A DNA stretch of 64,000 nt from Verrucomicrobiia bacterium (GTDB lineage Bacteria > Verrucomicrobiota > Verrucomicrobiia > JADLBR01), in the NCBI GenBank assembly GCA_020847615.1, contig JADLBR010000010.1, positions 1-64,000 of the forward strand, in the 5' to 3' direction. This document shows, piece after piece, positions 41,734 to 50,572 of this stretch (the first letter of the stretch is position 1; every line of letters begins with the position of its first letter). Below the pieces are notes generated by a model. The model was not told the origin of the DNA, ran no database searches, and worked only from the letters and a program-made list of their open reading frames with translations. Both the position numbers and the translations under genes were made by a program.

Positions 41734-43386
41734 ATGGCGGGACCGGTTGAGGCGCGTCCGGCGACCCCGCGAATGGCCACGGGGGGCGGACACGTCCGGC
41801 AGGACGGCAAAGCCAACTGCCTGTCCGTTCAGGTCGTTATCCCCACGCCTTTTTCGAACAACAGTGCCCTGACGCAGTATGCGCGCACCAGTGTCGAGGC
41901 GTTGTGTGGCGAGGGCGTGGACGCGGTGCTCCTGGATACCGACCAACTGCCCGAACTCCGGGCAGCGGCCGATGTCGCTGAAGTGCTGCATCGGCGTTTG
42001 AGGGCCATGCGGCCCGCCGGAAAACTCCAGGTTTACTGCCATCTGGTTCCCGATATGAGGTTTGGAAATACCTCCATTGCGGGTCATCTGGCGCGGCGCT
42101 CGCTGGAGGATCCGGGGCTGCGTGTTACGGCATATATCCACGAATTTACCGAGGGGGTGAGACGCTATGGGGAAGCCAGGATGCTGGCCTTGCAGCACCA
42201 GATGTTCCCCGTGGGGCGCATGGCCGTGTTGGCGACGACCACGGAGTTTGAAGCCTGGCATCTCTCGCGCTACTTGACCGTGTCAGGGGGCTGGAGCCTC
42301 ATGCCGCTGGTCGTGCCCCGCCTGCGGCATACGAGAGTCGTCCCCATGCCCCCAATCCTGCCACCCACCACAGCCGCGCAAACTGTGTCACGGCAGAAGT
42401 TTTCCGAGGTTTCTGTGCCCCGCCTGGTGGTGTTGGGCGGGTTCCGCCCCACCAAGGGAATTGATCCGGACAGCGGCCTGGGTTTGTATCATCTGTTGGA
42501 TGCGCTGGCCGCGCGTGTGCGCCGCGGGCGGATTGCCCAGACCTTGGAGGTCCACGTGGCGGGGCGGCTCTCCGACACTTCCCGCGTGGAGCATATTCCA
42601 GGAGGAAGGCACGGGCCGGCGCTGCGTTGTCTCGAGGCGCTCTTTGCGCTGGATGATCGCGCCCGCGCACTGCTCCGGGCCTATCTGATGCGGCCGGGGG
42701 ACGCGGAGCTCGCCCGCGAACTGGAGCGCCATCTGGAACAGCGCTGCCGCCGTTATCCGTTCGTGATCCGGCTGCATCTCGACCGCGAGGATCGCTGGCT
42801 GTCGGAGCACGTGCTGGCGCCGGCGCACTTGGGCTTGCTGTTTTCCTCGCGCGGGGTGTCGTGCCGCAACACGGTGCTGTTCAATTTTGCCGCCCACCGC
42901 ATTCCCATCATGGCAAATGACGGAGAGGAGTGCCCAGGGGGCCTGCGGCCTCATCTGCTGCGGGCCTATGACGAACGGGACCGGGATGCGGCCAAAGCCA
43001 GGGGCGAGCTAGAGAGTTTCCTCGCCCGTTCCATGGGGAATGCCGCAGAGGAATGCCTGGGGCGGCTGGGGCGAGCGGAGGATCTGGCGGCTTTGGCCGA
43101 CGGCGCGTGGGAGGCGCTGGGGCGCCCATCCGCCCGCGAGCACGCCCGGCAACTCGCCGCATGGTTCCAGCAGGTGGCCGATGACCGGCCCACGCGGATC
43201 GATGCTTTTCGTGTCCGTCTTCTTTGGCCATTGGGTCTGTCGTGGAGCGAGCGATCCTCCAGGGAATTGCTCCAGGATCCGTGCCCCCGGGCGAATGCGC
43301 TGCAGGCCCTCTTGGATGCCGCGTGCCGGTTGCGTTTGCTGCGTGCCCCTCTCTCTGCGCCCTGCGCGCAACGAACGGGCGAGTGA
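41734..43386 (+). CDS. GT-B glycosyltransferase-like protein
   Basis: Protein of about 550 residues; start uncertain (in-frame alternatives at TTG 41659 and ATG 41773, none with a good ribosome-binding site). VQVVIPTPFSNNSALTQYAR resembles the N-terminal entry of GT4-type enzymes. LVVLGGFRPTKGI begins a second Rossmann-like domain, and HVLAPAHLGLLFSSRGVSCRN (about 375-395) fits the region that binds the nucleotide sugar. The C-terminal 150 residues are helical. The family is not firmly recognised, so the assignment is fold-level. Confidence 0.5.
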   Translation: MAGPVEARPATPRMATGGGHVRQDGKANCLSVQVVIPTPFSNNSALTQYARTSVEALCGEGVDAVLLDTDQLPELRAAADVAEVLHRRLRAMRPAGKLQVYCHLVPDMRFGNTSIAGHLARRSLEDPGLRVTAYIHEFTEGVRRYGEARMLALQHQMFPVGRMAVLATTTEFEAWHLSRYLTVSGGWSLMPLVVPRLRHTRVVPMPPILPPTTAAQTVSRQKFSEVSVPRLVVLGGFRPTKGIDPDSGLGLYHLLDALAARVRRGRIAQTLEVHVAGRLSDTSRVEHIPGGRHGPALRCLEALFALDDRARALLRAYLMRPGDAELARELERHLEQRCRRYPFVIRLHLDREDRWLSEHVLAPAHLGLLFSSRGVSCRNTVLFNFAAHRIPIMANDGEECPGGLRPHLLRAYDERDRDAAKARGELESFLARSMGNAAEECLGRLGRAEDLAALADGAWEALGRPSAREHARQLAAWFQQVADDRPTRIDAFRVRLLWPLGLSWSERSSRELLQDPCPRANALQALLDAACRLRLLRAPLSAPCAQRTGE

Positions 43387-43792
43387 GCCCGCACGCCGAC
43401 GCGTGGATGCGAGTCACGCCAAGAGTCACGGCGCCAGCTCGTACAAGGGCTGCCGCGCGTACGCCGACGACCGGGAGCTAGTGGAAAAGGGATACCGCCT
43501 GAAAGCGGCACCACGAACCCAAAGCCGTGGGAATGCTCGTCGTGGTGCCTTTAGGCACTCCGCGACTCACCAGGAGTTTCCTCCGGAATAATTCGGCGCG
43601 TGGATGACTCTGGCTTGCCCCGCCCCCGCGCGCCGGGGGCGGCGCTGACTTGGAACGCCAAGGCCCGGACCGAGCGGAGCGCGCGGAGGGCACGTCCATC
43701 GAGGTCGAGATTGCAGCTCGAAGTGGAATGAGACCCGGGGTAGTATGTCGGACTTCCTCATCTGGAAGGCACGAACTCAGGAAGGAGGACTC
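43387..43792. other. Intergenic region with a family 3 palindrome
   Basis: About 400 bases before the DUF6807 gene. The only structured element is the palindrome at 43495-43559. No credible gene was found. AAGGAGG at 43781-43787 is the ribosome-binding site of the next gene. Confidence 0.5.
43495..43559 (+). repeat. Dispersed composite palindrome, family 3 (second copy)
   Basis: CCGCCTGAAAGCGG, CACCACGAAC, a centre CCCAAAGCCGTGGGAA, then CTCGTCGTGGTG and GTGCCTTTAGGCAC. The architecture equals the first copy (16696-16764), but the centre is its reverse complement. That suggests inversion or resolution of a cruciform. Confidence 0.65.
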
Positions 43793-44824
43793 ATGGCACG
43801 ATGGATGGCGATGGTTCTGGCGGGCACGATGTTGGGCGGGGTCATGGCGAATGGCGCGGCGGAGCCCGGCCAGCGACAGCGCCAATTTTCCTGGCGCAAG
43901 GCGCCGGCATCGCTCGCGCTGATGAACGGCGACAGGGTCATCTGGCAGTTCAACCACCTGCAGGACGGCAAAGAGAAGGGCTGCCCCTATTTCCATCCGC
44001 TGGCGACGACGGAGGGCGCCGTGCTCACGGATCTCCGTCCCGGCGATCACTTATGGCACCGCGGTTTGCGTTTCGCCTGGAAGATAATCAACGGCCTGGA
44101 CGGTTACTGGACGTGGCCGGAGGAGCAGGATCGCTCGCCCGACAAGGCGCTCGGTCACACGGACGTGACGGCGGTGAAGGTCGCGGCCAATGACGATTTC
44201 TCGGCCCGCTTCGAACTGGAGATCACCTACCACCCGCCGGACGCACCTGCGGACCTCACCGAGAAACGCGTCATCGAGGTCAGCGCCCCCGACGCGAATG
44301 GGGACTACCGCATCGACTGGCGCGGCGTGTTCACCGCTGGCGCCAAGGGCGCCGTGCTGGACCGCACGCCGATCCTGGGCGAGCCGGACGGCAAGTGGTT
44401 CGGCGGTTACGCGGGCCTACAGTTTCGCCTCGCCCACCACGACCAATTTTCCACATGGACCATCTCGAACAGCGATGGCATCTCCGTCACCAGCGATTCG
44501 GACACGATCACCGCAGAGACACGCCAGCAACTGGAACCGCTGCACGGGAAACCGGCCCGATGGGTGGACCTGACCCTCGACATGGCGGACGGCAAGAAGG
44601 GCGGCGCCACGATCATCGACCATCCGGGGAACCTGCGCCATCCGCCGCCTTGGCACATCGCGGCAATGCCGCACGAGTTTCACCATGCACCCCTGTTCAA
44701 CGGCCCCTTCACACTCGAGTCCGGAAAGACGTTGCCTCTCCGGTTTCGCATCGTCGTTCATTCCGGGCCGTTGCAGAAGGCGGCGGCGACCAGCCAGTGG
44801 GAGGACTTCATCCGGCAACCATAA
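43793..44824 (+). CDS. Secreted DUF6807 (PmoA-like) protein
   Basis: Protein of 343 residues with a signal peptide (ATG 43793, strong AAGGAGG). Motifs GCPYFHPLATTEGAVLTDLRPGDHLWHRGLRFAWKIINGLD, then GGYAGLQFRL and ATIIDHPGN are the DUF6807/'methane oxygenase PmoA' family pattern. That name is historical; members are exported beta-sandwich proteins in PVC and Bacteroidota sugar-degradation clusters with no established reaction. Position among hydrolase genes suggests a role in carbohydrate breakdown. Confidence 0.85.
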   Translation: MARWMAMVLAGTMLGGVMANGAAEPGQRQRQFSWRKAPASLALMNGDRVIWQFNHLQDGKEKGCPYFHPLATTEGAVLTDLRPGDHLWHRGLRFAWKIINGLDGYWTWPEEQDRSPDKALGHTDVTAVKVAANDDFSARFELEITYHPPDAPADLTEKRVIEVSAPDANGDYRIDWRGVFTAGAKGAVLDRTPILGEPDGKWFGGYAGLQFRLAHHDQFSTWTISNSDGISVTSDSDTITAETRQQLEPLHGKPARWVDLTLDMADGKKGGATIIDHPGNLRHPPPWHIAAMPHEFHHAPLFNGPFTLESGKTLPLRFRIVVHSGPLQKAAATSQWEDFIRQP

Positions 44825-44885
44825 GATTTCAATCCCTTCACCCACCGACGCACCGCCGTCGCCCCTTGGCCAGCGATCGCTGACT

Positions 44886-44978
44886 CGAAAATAGCCGCAG
44901 CGTCTCCCGTAGCCGAACGCAATTCCTGTAGCCGAACGCGTCAGCGTTTGGCCGCCAAAGCCTCACGGCTTCGGCTAC
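44886..44978 (-). repeat. Dispersed palindromic repeat, family 1 (copy D, with internal duplication)
   Basis: Same flank (GAAAATAGCCGCAGCG) and core as copy A, bounded by GTAGCCGAA and TTCGGCTAC. GTAGCCGAACGC occurs twice, separated by AATTCCT, so part of the core has been duplicated. It lies in the 368-base gap after the DUF6807 gene, which otherwise contains nothing recognisable. Confidence 0.75.
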
Positions 44979-45192
44979 ATTGTCTGCGCCGGTGGTCCGG
45001 CGGCTGCCGGATGACAGGATCCTTGAGATCCAGACCTCACCGGCCGGACCCTGATCCCGACCCCATCCCACGCAACGCCCAGGATCTGTGCCGCCTGGCC
45101 AAGCGAAGGCCAAGCCATGGCAAGAAGAACAACCCGAATGCATCCAATCTCGGCCGCAGGCCCGTGGAGACGGTCTCCCTTGCCCCAGAATC

Positions 45193-46635
45193 CTACTCCT
45201 CCTTCTGGCGCGACGGTTTGGCGTAGTAGGGCGCGCGATCCCAAAAATCCGTCTCGCCCTTGGCCCGCGGGTCGCCCGTCGCCTCCATCCAGCGCGTGAC
45301 CCGCCCCCGCAACTGTCCAAGCGCCTCGGCGTAGGCCGGATCGGCCGCGACATTGTTCGTCTGCCCGGGATCTCTCGAAAGATCGAACAACTCCTCCGCG
45401 GGCCGCTTCGCAAACGCCAACCGGAAGTAATGCCCCATCACCGGGTCCGTCTCGCCCGCCTCGATGAGCGCCTTGGTCGGTGTCCAGTCGATATCGCCGT
45501 ACTCGTCCACAGACCAATAATATTCGGGATCGCCCGCGGGCCAGCGCCCCGGGCTTAGATTTCGCAGGTACAGGAAATCGCGCGTGCGTATCCCGCGCAC
45601 GGGGTAGCTGAGGTCACCCTTCCGCACATTGGCGTGCCGCTCGCGCTCGACAAAGACCGCGTCGCGGCTCGCCTGCGACTCGCCGCGGGCCAACGGCAAC
45701 AGGCTCAGCGAATCCATCTCCGCCGGGACCGGCAGGCCCGCCGCCTCCAGAAACGTCGCCGCGAGATCCGTCAGGCTGACGAAAGCATCGATGCTCTGGC
45801 CCCCCGGAACCTTCGCCTTCCATCGCAGCGCCATCGGGATCCGCGTGCCGCTGTCGTAACAATTGGCCAACCCTCGCGGCATCTGCCAGCCATTGTCGCT
45901 CGTCATCACGATCAGGGTATTGTCCGACAGGCCGCGATCCTCCAACAACCGCACCATCTCGCCCGCCTCGCTGTCGAAGTCGATCACCTCGCAGGCGTAG
46001 TTCAGGATGTCGTCGCGCACCGTGGGCTGATCCGGCAAATAGGGCGGCACCACCGCATCCTCGGGCCGCATGCCGGCCTTGTTCTCCCGCGCGTCGGTCC
46101 ACGGGCGATGGGGATGTCGGCTGCTGAACCAAAACCAGAATGGCTTTCCGGCAGGGAGCTTTGCCATGAACTCGTCGAACGAGGCGAACTTCACCCCGGC
46201 CGGGTTCCGGGTCCGCCCGCTCTCCTCGACCGAGCCCGGCGACCAACCCTTGCCCGCGTAACCGATCTGATAGCCCGCCGCCTCAAGCAGGTCCGGGAAG
46301 ACCGCAAACTTCGCGGGGAGGCGTCCCAAGAGATTCGCGCCGTCCTCGAGCCGATGGCTGACCATGCCCGTCAGCATCGCGGCGCGCGATGGCGCGCACG
46401 AGGGATGTGGCGCAAACGCGTGCGTGAAGAGCATCCCCTCGCGCCCCAGCCGATCAAACGTCGGGGTCTTGCACAGGCGGTCCCCTAAAATGCCGGCGTG
46501 CGGCCACGACCAGTTGTCCCCCATGATCACCAGAATATTCGGCCGCGGCTCTCCGCCACAGGCCGCCCCGCCACCGCCCCACGCCAGCGCGGCCAGACCG
46601 AACGCGGCCCATCCCTCAAACCATCGAAGATTCAT
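45193..46635 (-). CDS. Secreted S1-family sulfatase
   Basis: Protein of 480 residues with a signal peptide and a likely cleavage region near residue 27. NILVIMGDNWSWP gives the first metal ligands. The signature SCAPSRAAMLTG carries Cys80 in C-x-P-S-R, the site converted to formylglycine. GKG, HPHRPW and TSDNGWQM supply the remaining active-site residues. It hydrolyses sulfate esters, probably on a polysaccharide. Its ATG overlaps the upstream gene's stop (ATGA), so it is the third gene of a GH127, BNR, sulfatase operon. A formylglycine-generating enzyme is needed for activity; the SUMF1-like protein at 3689-5296 is one candidate, but not adjacent. Confidence 0.93.
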   Translation of the reverse strand: MNLRWFEGWAAFGLAALAWGGGGAACGGEPRPNILVIMGDNWSWPHAGILGDRLCKTPTFDRLGREGMLFTHAFAPHPSCAPSRAAMLTGMVSHRLEDGANLLGRLPAKFAVFPDLLEAAGYQIGYAGKGWSPGSVEESGRTRNPAGVKFASFDEFMAKLPAGKPFWFWFSSRHPHRPWTDARENKAGMRPEDAVVPPYLPDQPTVRDDILNYACEVIDFDSEAGEMVRLLEDRGLSDNTLIVMTSDNGWQMPRGLANCYDSGTRIPMALRWKAKVPGGQSIDAFVSLTDLAATFLEAAGLPVPAEMDSLSLLPLARGESQASRDAVFVERERHANVRKGDLSYPVRGIRTRDFLYLRNLSPGRWPAGDPEYYWSVDEYGDIDWTPTKALIEAGETDPVMGHYFRLAFAKRPAEELFDLSRDPGQTNNVAADPAYAEALGQLRGRVTRWMEATGDPRAKGETDFWDRAPYYAKPSRQKEE

Positions 46636-48488
46636 CGTTGCTCTACTGCGTGCCTTTGGCGGTCCGCTTTCGCCAGCGCATCCACTGCGCTCATTGTGAA
46701 GCGCAGGCTGAGGATAGAGGGTTTCTCGCCGGCGGCGAGGACGCCGTAGGTGGTGGCGACTAGGGTGCCGTCGGCGAGTTGATGCAGGCCGGGATAGCCG
46801 GTATCGCCGAGGCGCGGGAGCAGGCACAGGGCGTATTGGCCGGGGCGGCCTTGCTTGAGGTCGTCGTAGGTGCCGACCCAGCCGGCGAAGCCGTCCATGC
46901 GGAAGTAACGCAGCGGGCCGGTCTTCACCTCGTCGCGGAACTGTGGGGCGCTGTCGCGGAAGACGAAGAGCAGGCGTCCATCGGGGAGCTGCACGTGCTG
47001 ATGACGGTCGCCGCTGAGGCCCCAGGGCGTGTCCACGGGGCGGCTCCACGTCTTGCCTTCGTCGCGGCTGAACATCATCAGGCTCGTGCCGCTGCGCCAG
47101 TTCTCGCGCATGATCGAGCACAATTCCTCGCCGTCGGGCGAGCGGAAGACGTACGGCTCGCAGGGCTTCTTGCGCGTCATGGTTTCGCCATCGAAAGCCA
47201 CGGTCGGCTCGCTCCACGTGAGGCCGCCGTCGTGCGTGATGCTTTGCATGATCTGGTATTGATCGTCATTCACCGGGCTTTTGAAGCGATGGAACTGCCC
47301 GAGATAACTGCCGTCCTTCAGCCGCACGATGCTGGAGAAGGTCATCACGCAGCGCCACGGGCTTTCGCGATTGAAGACGCCCAGCGGCGGCAGCTCGCGC
47401 CACGTCCTGCCGCCGTCCTCGCTGACGATGCGCGGCATGTAACCCTCGTGTCGGCCCGGAAGCTCGCGCACATTTTCCTCCGCCTGGCCCAGCGTGCGCA
47501 TGGCAAACACGAACAAGCGCTTTTTGCCCTGCGGATCGGTGAGGCGGTAGATGCTGGGGCAATTCTTGAAGTTCCAGTAGTTCGGCGGCAGAGCGTCGTC
47601 GATTCGCGTCCACGTCACGCCGCCGTCATCGCTGCGGGCCATCGGCCCCGCGTGACCGCCGTGATAGTAGGTCCACACCGCGAAGAGCGTGCGGCCATCG
47701 GCGAGTATCGCGGTCGTGGGATGCGCCCAGTAGCCTTCGGGCGAGTGCTTGCCGTCTTCCGTCAAGCCCTGCGCCAGCACGGTGCGCTGGACTTTCTCGG
47801 ACAGATCCAGGCGCGTCAGCTTGCTCAAGTGCTCGGCCCAGAGCGCGCGCTGCTCGGCGCTCGCGTTCTTCGGATTGCGCTCCGAGTCCACACTCACCAC
47901 GTCCGTGCGCAACGTCTCGGCCTTGTTTTCCTTCTCGACATCGCCCGTGATGACGAGCGACTCGATCCAGATCACGCCCGCCCACGGACGCAGCCCCAGC
48001 GAGTGAATCTCCGGCACCTGGCCCTTCATCTCGACGATGCTCTCGCCGTCGATGCGCAGCGCGAATGCCGAGGCCGAGCGCGTGATCTCCAGGTCGAACA
48101 GCTTCCCATCCAACACCGCCTGCGGCGCGGGCCGGTCGAGCTTCACGCCTTTGAAGCGCGCCGAGTGCAGGAACATCTTCCCCGCCGACCCGCCGAAGCC
48201 GAACATGTCCTTCTCATCGAACACCACCGTCGCCGCCGACTTTTCCGCCCGCTCGATGCGCAGCCGCGCCTTCACCACGAACTCCGCTCCCAGCTTCGCA
48301 TCCAGCGCGAAAACCTCGCGCGGATCACGCACCTCCACGGCTCCGCCCTTGCTCGCATAGACATGCCCCGGCTCCGGATGCACGAGGTTGATGCCCTTCC
48401 CCTCGCGGACGATGTCGAGGGATGCGGCGTGCACCGCGACCAACGGCGCAAGCAGGAGGGCAGTGAGGGGGGTGAGGATGTGTCTCAT
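46632..48488 (-). CDS. Secreted BNR-repeat (sialidase-like) protein
   Basis: Protein of 618 residues with a signal peptide (ATG 48488, ATGA overlap with the GH127 stop). The N-terminal part (30-200) is a lectin-like jelly roll. The C-terminal part is a six-bladed propeller with Asp-box motifs SDDGGVTW, SEDGGRTW, THDGGLTW and SRDEGKTW. This is the fold of exo-alpha-sialidases and related hydrolases. The three-arginine sialic-acid site was not confirmed, so the enzyme may act on another sugar. Neighbours suggest shared use on one glycan. Confidence 0.85.
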   Translation of the reverse strand: MRHILTPLTALLLAPLVAVHAASLDIVREGKGINLVHPEPGHVYASKGGAVEVRDPREVFALDAKLGAEFVVKARLRIERAEKSAATVVFDEKDMFGFGGSAGKMFLHSARFKGVKLDRPAPQAVLDGKLFDLEITRSASAFALRIDGESIVEMKGQVPEIHSLGLRPWAGVIWIESLVITGDVEKENKAETLRTDVVSVDSERNPKNASAEQRALWAEHLSKLTRLDLSEKVQRTVLAQGLTEDGKHSPEGYWAHPTTAILADGRTLFAVWTYYHGGHAGPMARSDDGGVTWTRIDDALPPNYWNFKNCPSIYRLTDPQGKKRLFVFAMRTLGQAEENVRELPGRHEGYMPRIVSEDGGRTWRELPPLGVFNRESPWRCVMTFSSIVRLKDGSYLGQFHRFKSPVNDDQYQIMQSITHDGGLTWSEPTVAFDGETMTRKKPCEPYVFRSPDGEELCSIMRENWRSGTSLMMFSRDEGKTWSRPVDTPWGLSGDRHQHVQLPDGRLLFVFRDSAPQFRDEVKTGPLRYFRMDGFAGWVGTYDDLKQGRPGQYALCLLPRLGDTGYPGLHQLADGTLVATTYGVLAAGEKPSILSLRFTMSAVDALAKADRQRHAVEQR

Positions 48489-50554
48489 GGTGATGGACAC
48501 AGGTTACCGCTCCGTTCCGAAGGATGCGGCGCACTCCGCTTCGAAGTCGGTGGTGACGGGATCTGACCGTCCGGTTCCGCGAGCAGCGGGTCGCGCTTTG
48601 CGGCGGCCGGATCCGATAGGGTGACATAAGTCTCGCGCCCGTCAGGTGCGGGAAAGTCGGAGAAGACGATCTCCAGCGGCGGCTCGCCATCCGTTCTTGC
48701 CCCAGTCGGCCAGGCTTTGACGGAAGCTTCGATCGGTTGGCGGGCGCCGTCTGCGGGAGGTGAGGGCAACAGGCGGACGCTGGCCGGGGCGGCCTTCACC
48801 CGCCGCCAGTCTGCGGTGCCGACGAGCGCGGGATTGCGGTTGGCGGCCAGCGCGAACACCTGCGGGCCGCGCATCAATGCGGCGTGTCCCGCATAGCCTT
48901 TCATGCCGTCGATCCAGCGGAATTCCATCGGGACTTCGAGCGTCACGCGGTCTCCCTGCTGCCAGCGCCGCTCGATGGCAATGCCGCCGCCGGGCGCGGT
49001 CTGGGCGTTCACCCGCTGCCCATTGACCCTGAGCGCGTGCGTCGCCGCCCAGCGTGGAACGCGCAACCGGAGGGAAAACGCCACGGGCTCTTCGGGCTCA
49101 ATCCGCAAATCGATCTTTCCGTCGGCGGGATAGGCAGTCTGCTGCGCGAGTGTCACCTGGATGCCATTCGCGATAAGGCGCGCGGTCGAAGGCGTGTAAA
49201 GCGAGACCGCCAGGCCGCCGGGAAACGTGTAGTAGATCAGCCGCTCGAGGTGCGCCCAGAACCGCCTGTGGTTGCCATCGCAGCAGTGGGCGAGTTTGGC
49301 GAAATTGCGCGCGCCGCTCAGGTGGCAATCGTAGCGCAGTCGGCCCGACACGGGATGCTGCGAGGCCTCGATGTGATTCAGGATGGCGCGCTCGATCCAA
49401 TCGGCGTAGGCGAGATCACCGTCGCTCTCGATGAGCTTGGCCAGCCACCAGACCATGTGGACCACCGCGCACCCCTCGCCGACAGTGCCATGCCCGATCT
49501 GGTCCTCGACCCAACCCTCGCCTCGCGCGTTGGCGCCGGTGATGAAAACCCCTGGCGCGTCCGCGTCGGCAATCTTCTCCAGCGTGTAGCGCGACATCTC
49601 GAACAGACCCGCGTCTGGAGGGGCGAGTCGCCCGTGCAGTTCGAGCTGGTCGATGAGGCGGGCGAAATAGCGGTAGGAGTGGACCTTGGCTTGGATGTTG
49701 CGGGCAAGGGCATCCCCATCGCCGCCGACTCCCGCCTGTTTGGCGTTTCGTATCGGGTACAGCTCCTGGCGCCAGTCACGCAACGAGGCGAAGCCGATGA
49801 AGCGCCCGTCGAATGGCGTGTCCGCGATAAAGTCGAGGTACCTCCGATCGCCGGTGGCATCGCTGAGGGCAAAGAAGAAATCGGTGATGCCGACGGGCGA
49901 GAGCGCGCCGGGCCGCTTGGGCGCCTTGTCCCAGACGCGCATCAGATAGTCGCCGTAGCGGCGGGCGGACGCGAGGACCTCCGGGTGGTTGAACAGCCGC
50001 GCGTATTCCAGCAGCGCCTTTGCGAGATAAGCGCCGTCATGGACGTTCCAGACCTGCCAGAGCGCGGTGTCCGGGTCGGCCGATCCGCGCCGGACCGTGC
50101 CGAGGTAACCGTCCGCATCCTGGCTGGCGCAAACCGCCTTTACGATGCGGTGCATCTCGGCGGCCAGGGCCGAATCGCCCGTGTCTTTCGCGAAGATAAC
50201 GAGCGCCTCGAGCGTCTTGCCAAGGCCGGTGTAGGTATTCCCGGAGGCGCGCAGGTCATCGGTCGTCCTGCGCGCGATCCAGATGTCCAGGATGTCCTTC
50301 TCAAAATCCAACGGCGGCCTGGTTTCGTCGAGGCTCGCGGGAAACCAGACCAATAGGTTCTTGCGGATCAACTCACGCCGCGCCGCCCATTCACCGCCGA
50401 CATCGACGTCGAGAATGTCCGCCGGGGTGAACGCAACCGGTGCTCTCGGGCCGATGACGAGCGGCGGCAAGGCCCCAACGGGCGGCGCAAGTGAGAGAGG
50501 GGGCGCGGCAACAGCGGCGACAGCGAGAAGAGGGAATGAAGCAGCAAGTTTCAC
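48485..50554 (-). CDS. GH127-family beta-L-arabinofuranosidase-like protein
   Basis: Protein of 689 residues with a signal peptide. The (alpha/alpha)6 barrel includes GNTYTGLGKTLEALV, DGYLGTVRR, GEGCAVVHMVWWLAKL (general-acid glutamate region, about 360) and LAHCCDGNHRRFWAHLERLIYYT (about 420), whose cysteines act in catalysis and zinc binding in GH127. Beta-sandwich domains follow. GH127 enzymes release L-arabinofuranose, but the broad DUF1680 family also has other activities. It is the first gene of the coupled operon with the BNR protein and sulfatase. Confidence 0.85.
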   Translation of the reverse strand: MKLAASFPLLAVAAVAAPPLSLAPPVGALPPLVIGPRAPVAFTPADILDVDVGGEWAARRELIRKNLLVWFPASLDETRPPLDFEKDILDIWIARRTTDDLRASGNTYTGLGKTLEALVIFAKDTGDSALAAEMHRIVKAVCASQDADGYLGTVRRGSADPDTALWQVWNVHDGAYLAKALLEYARLFNHPEVLASARRYGDYLMRVWDKAPKRPGALSPVGITDFFFALSDATGDRRYLDFIADTPFDGRFIGFASLRDWRQELYPIRNAKQAGVGGDGDALARNIQAKVHSYRYFARLIDQLELHGRLAPPDAGLFEMSRYTLEKIADADAPGVFITGANARGEGWVEDQIGHGTVGEGCAVVHMVWWLAKLIESDGDLAYADWIERAILNHIEASQHPVSGRLRYDCHLSGARNFAKLAHCCDGNHRRFWAHLERLIYYTFPGGLAVSLYTPSTARLIANGIQVTLAQQTAYPADGKIDLRIEPEEPVAFSLRLRVPRWAATHALRVNGQRVNAQTAPGGGIAIERRWQQGDRVTLEVPMEFRWIDGMKGYAGHAALMRGPQVFALAANRNPALVGTADWRRVKAAPASVRLLPSPPADGARQPIEASVKAWPTGARTDGEPPLEIVFSDFPAPDGRETYVTLSDPAAAKRDPLLAEPDGQIPSPPTSKRSAPHPSERSGNLCPSP

Positions 50555-50572
50555 GGCAATCGAAAAATCGCA

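Noticed and set aside
41074-42261. Extended 395-codon version of the SRPBCC gene
   Set aside because: The extra N-terminal part runs antisense through the glycosyltransferase-like gene; the SRPBCC domain starts exactly at ATG 41625.
46632-48488. Confident assignment as a true sialidase
   Set aside because: Asp-boxes show the propeller fold, but the arginine triad and the FRIP-type motif were not identified, so only the fold is claimed.
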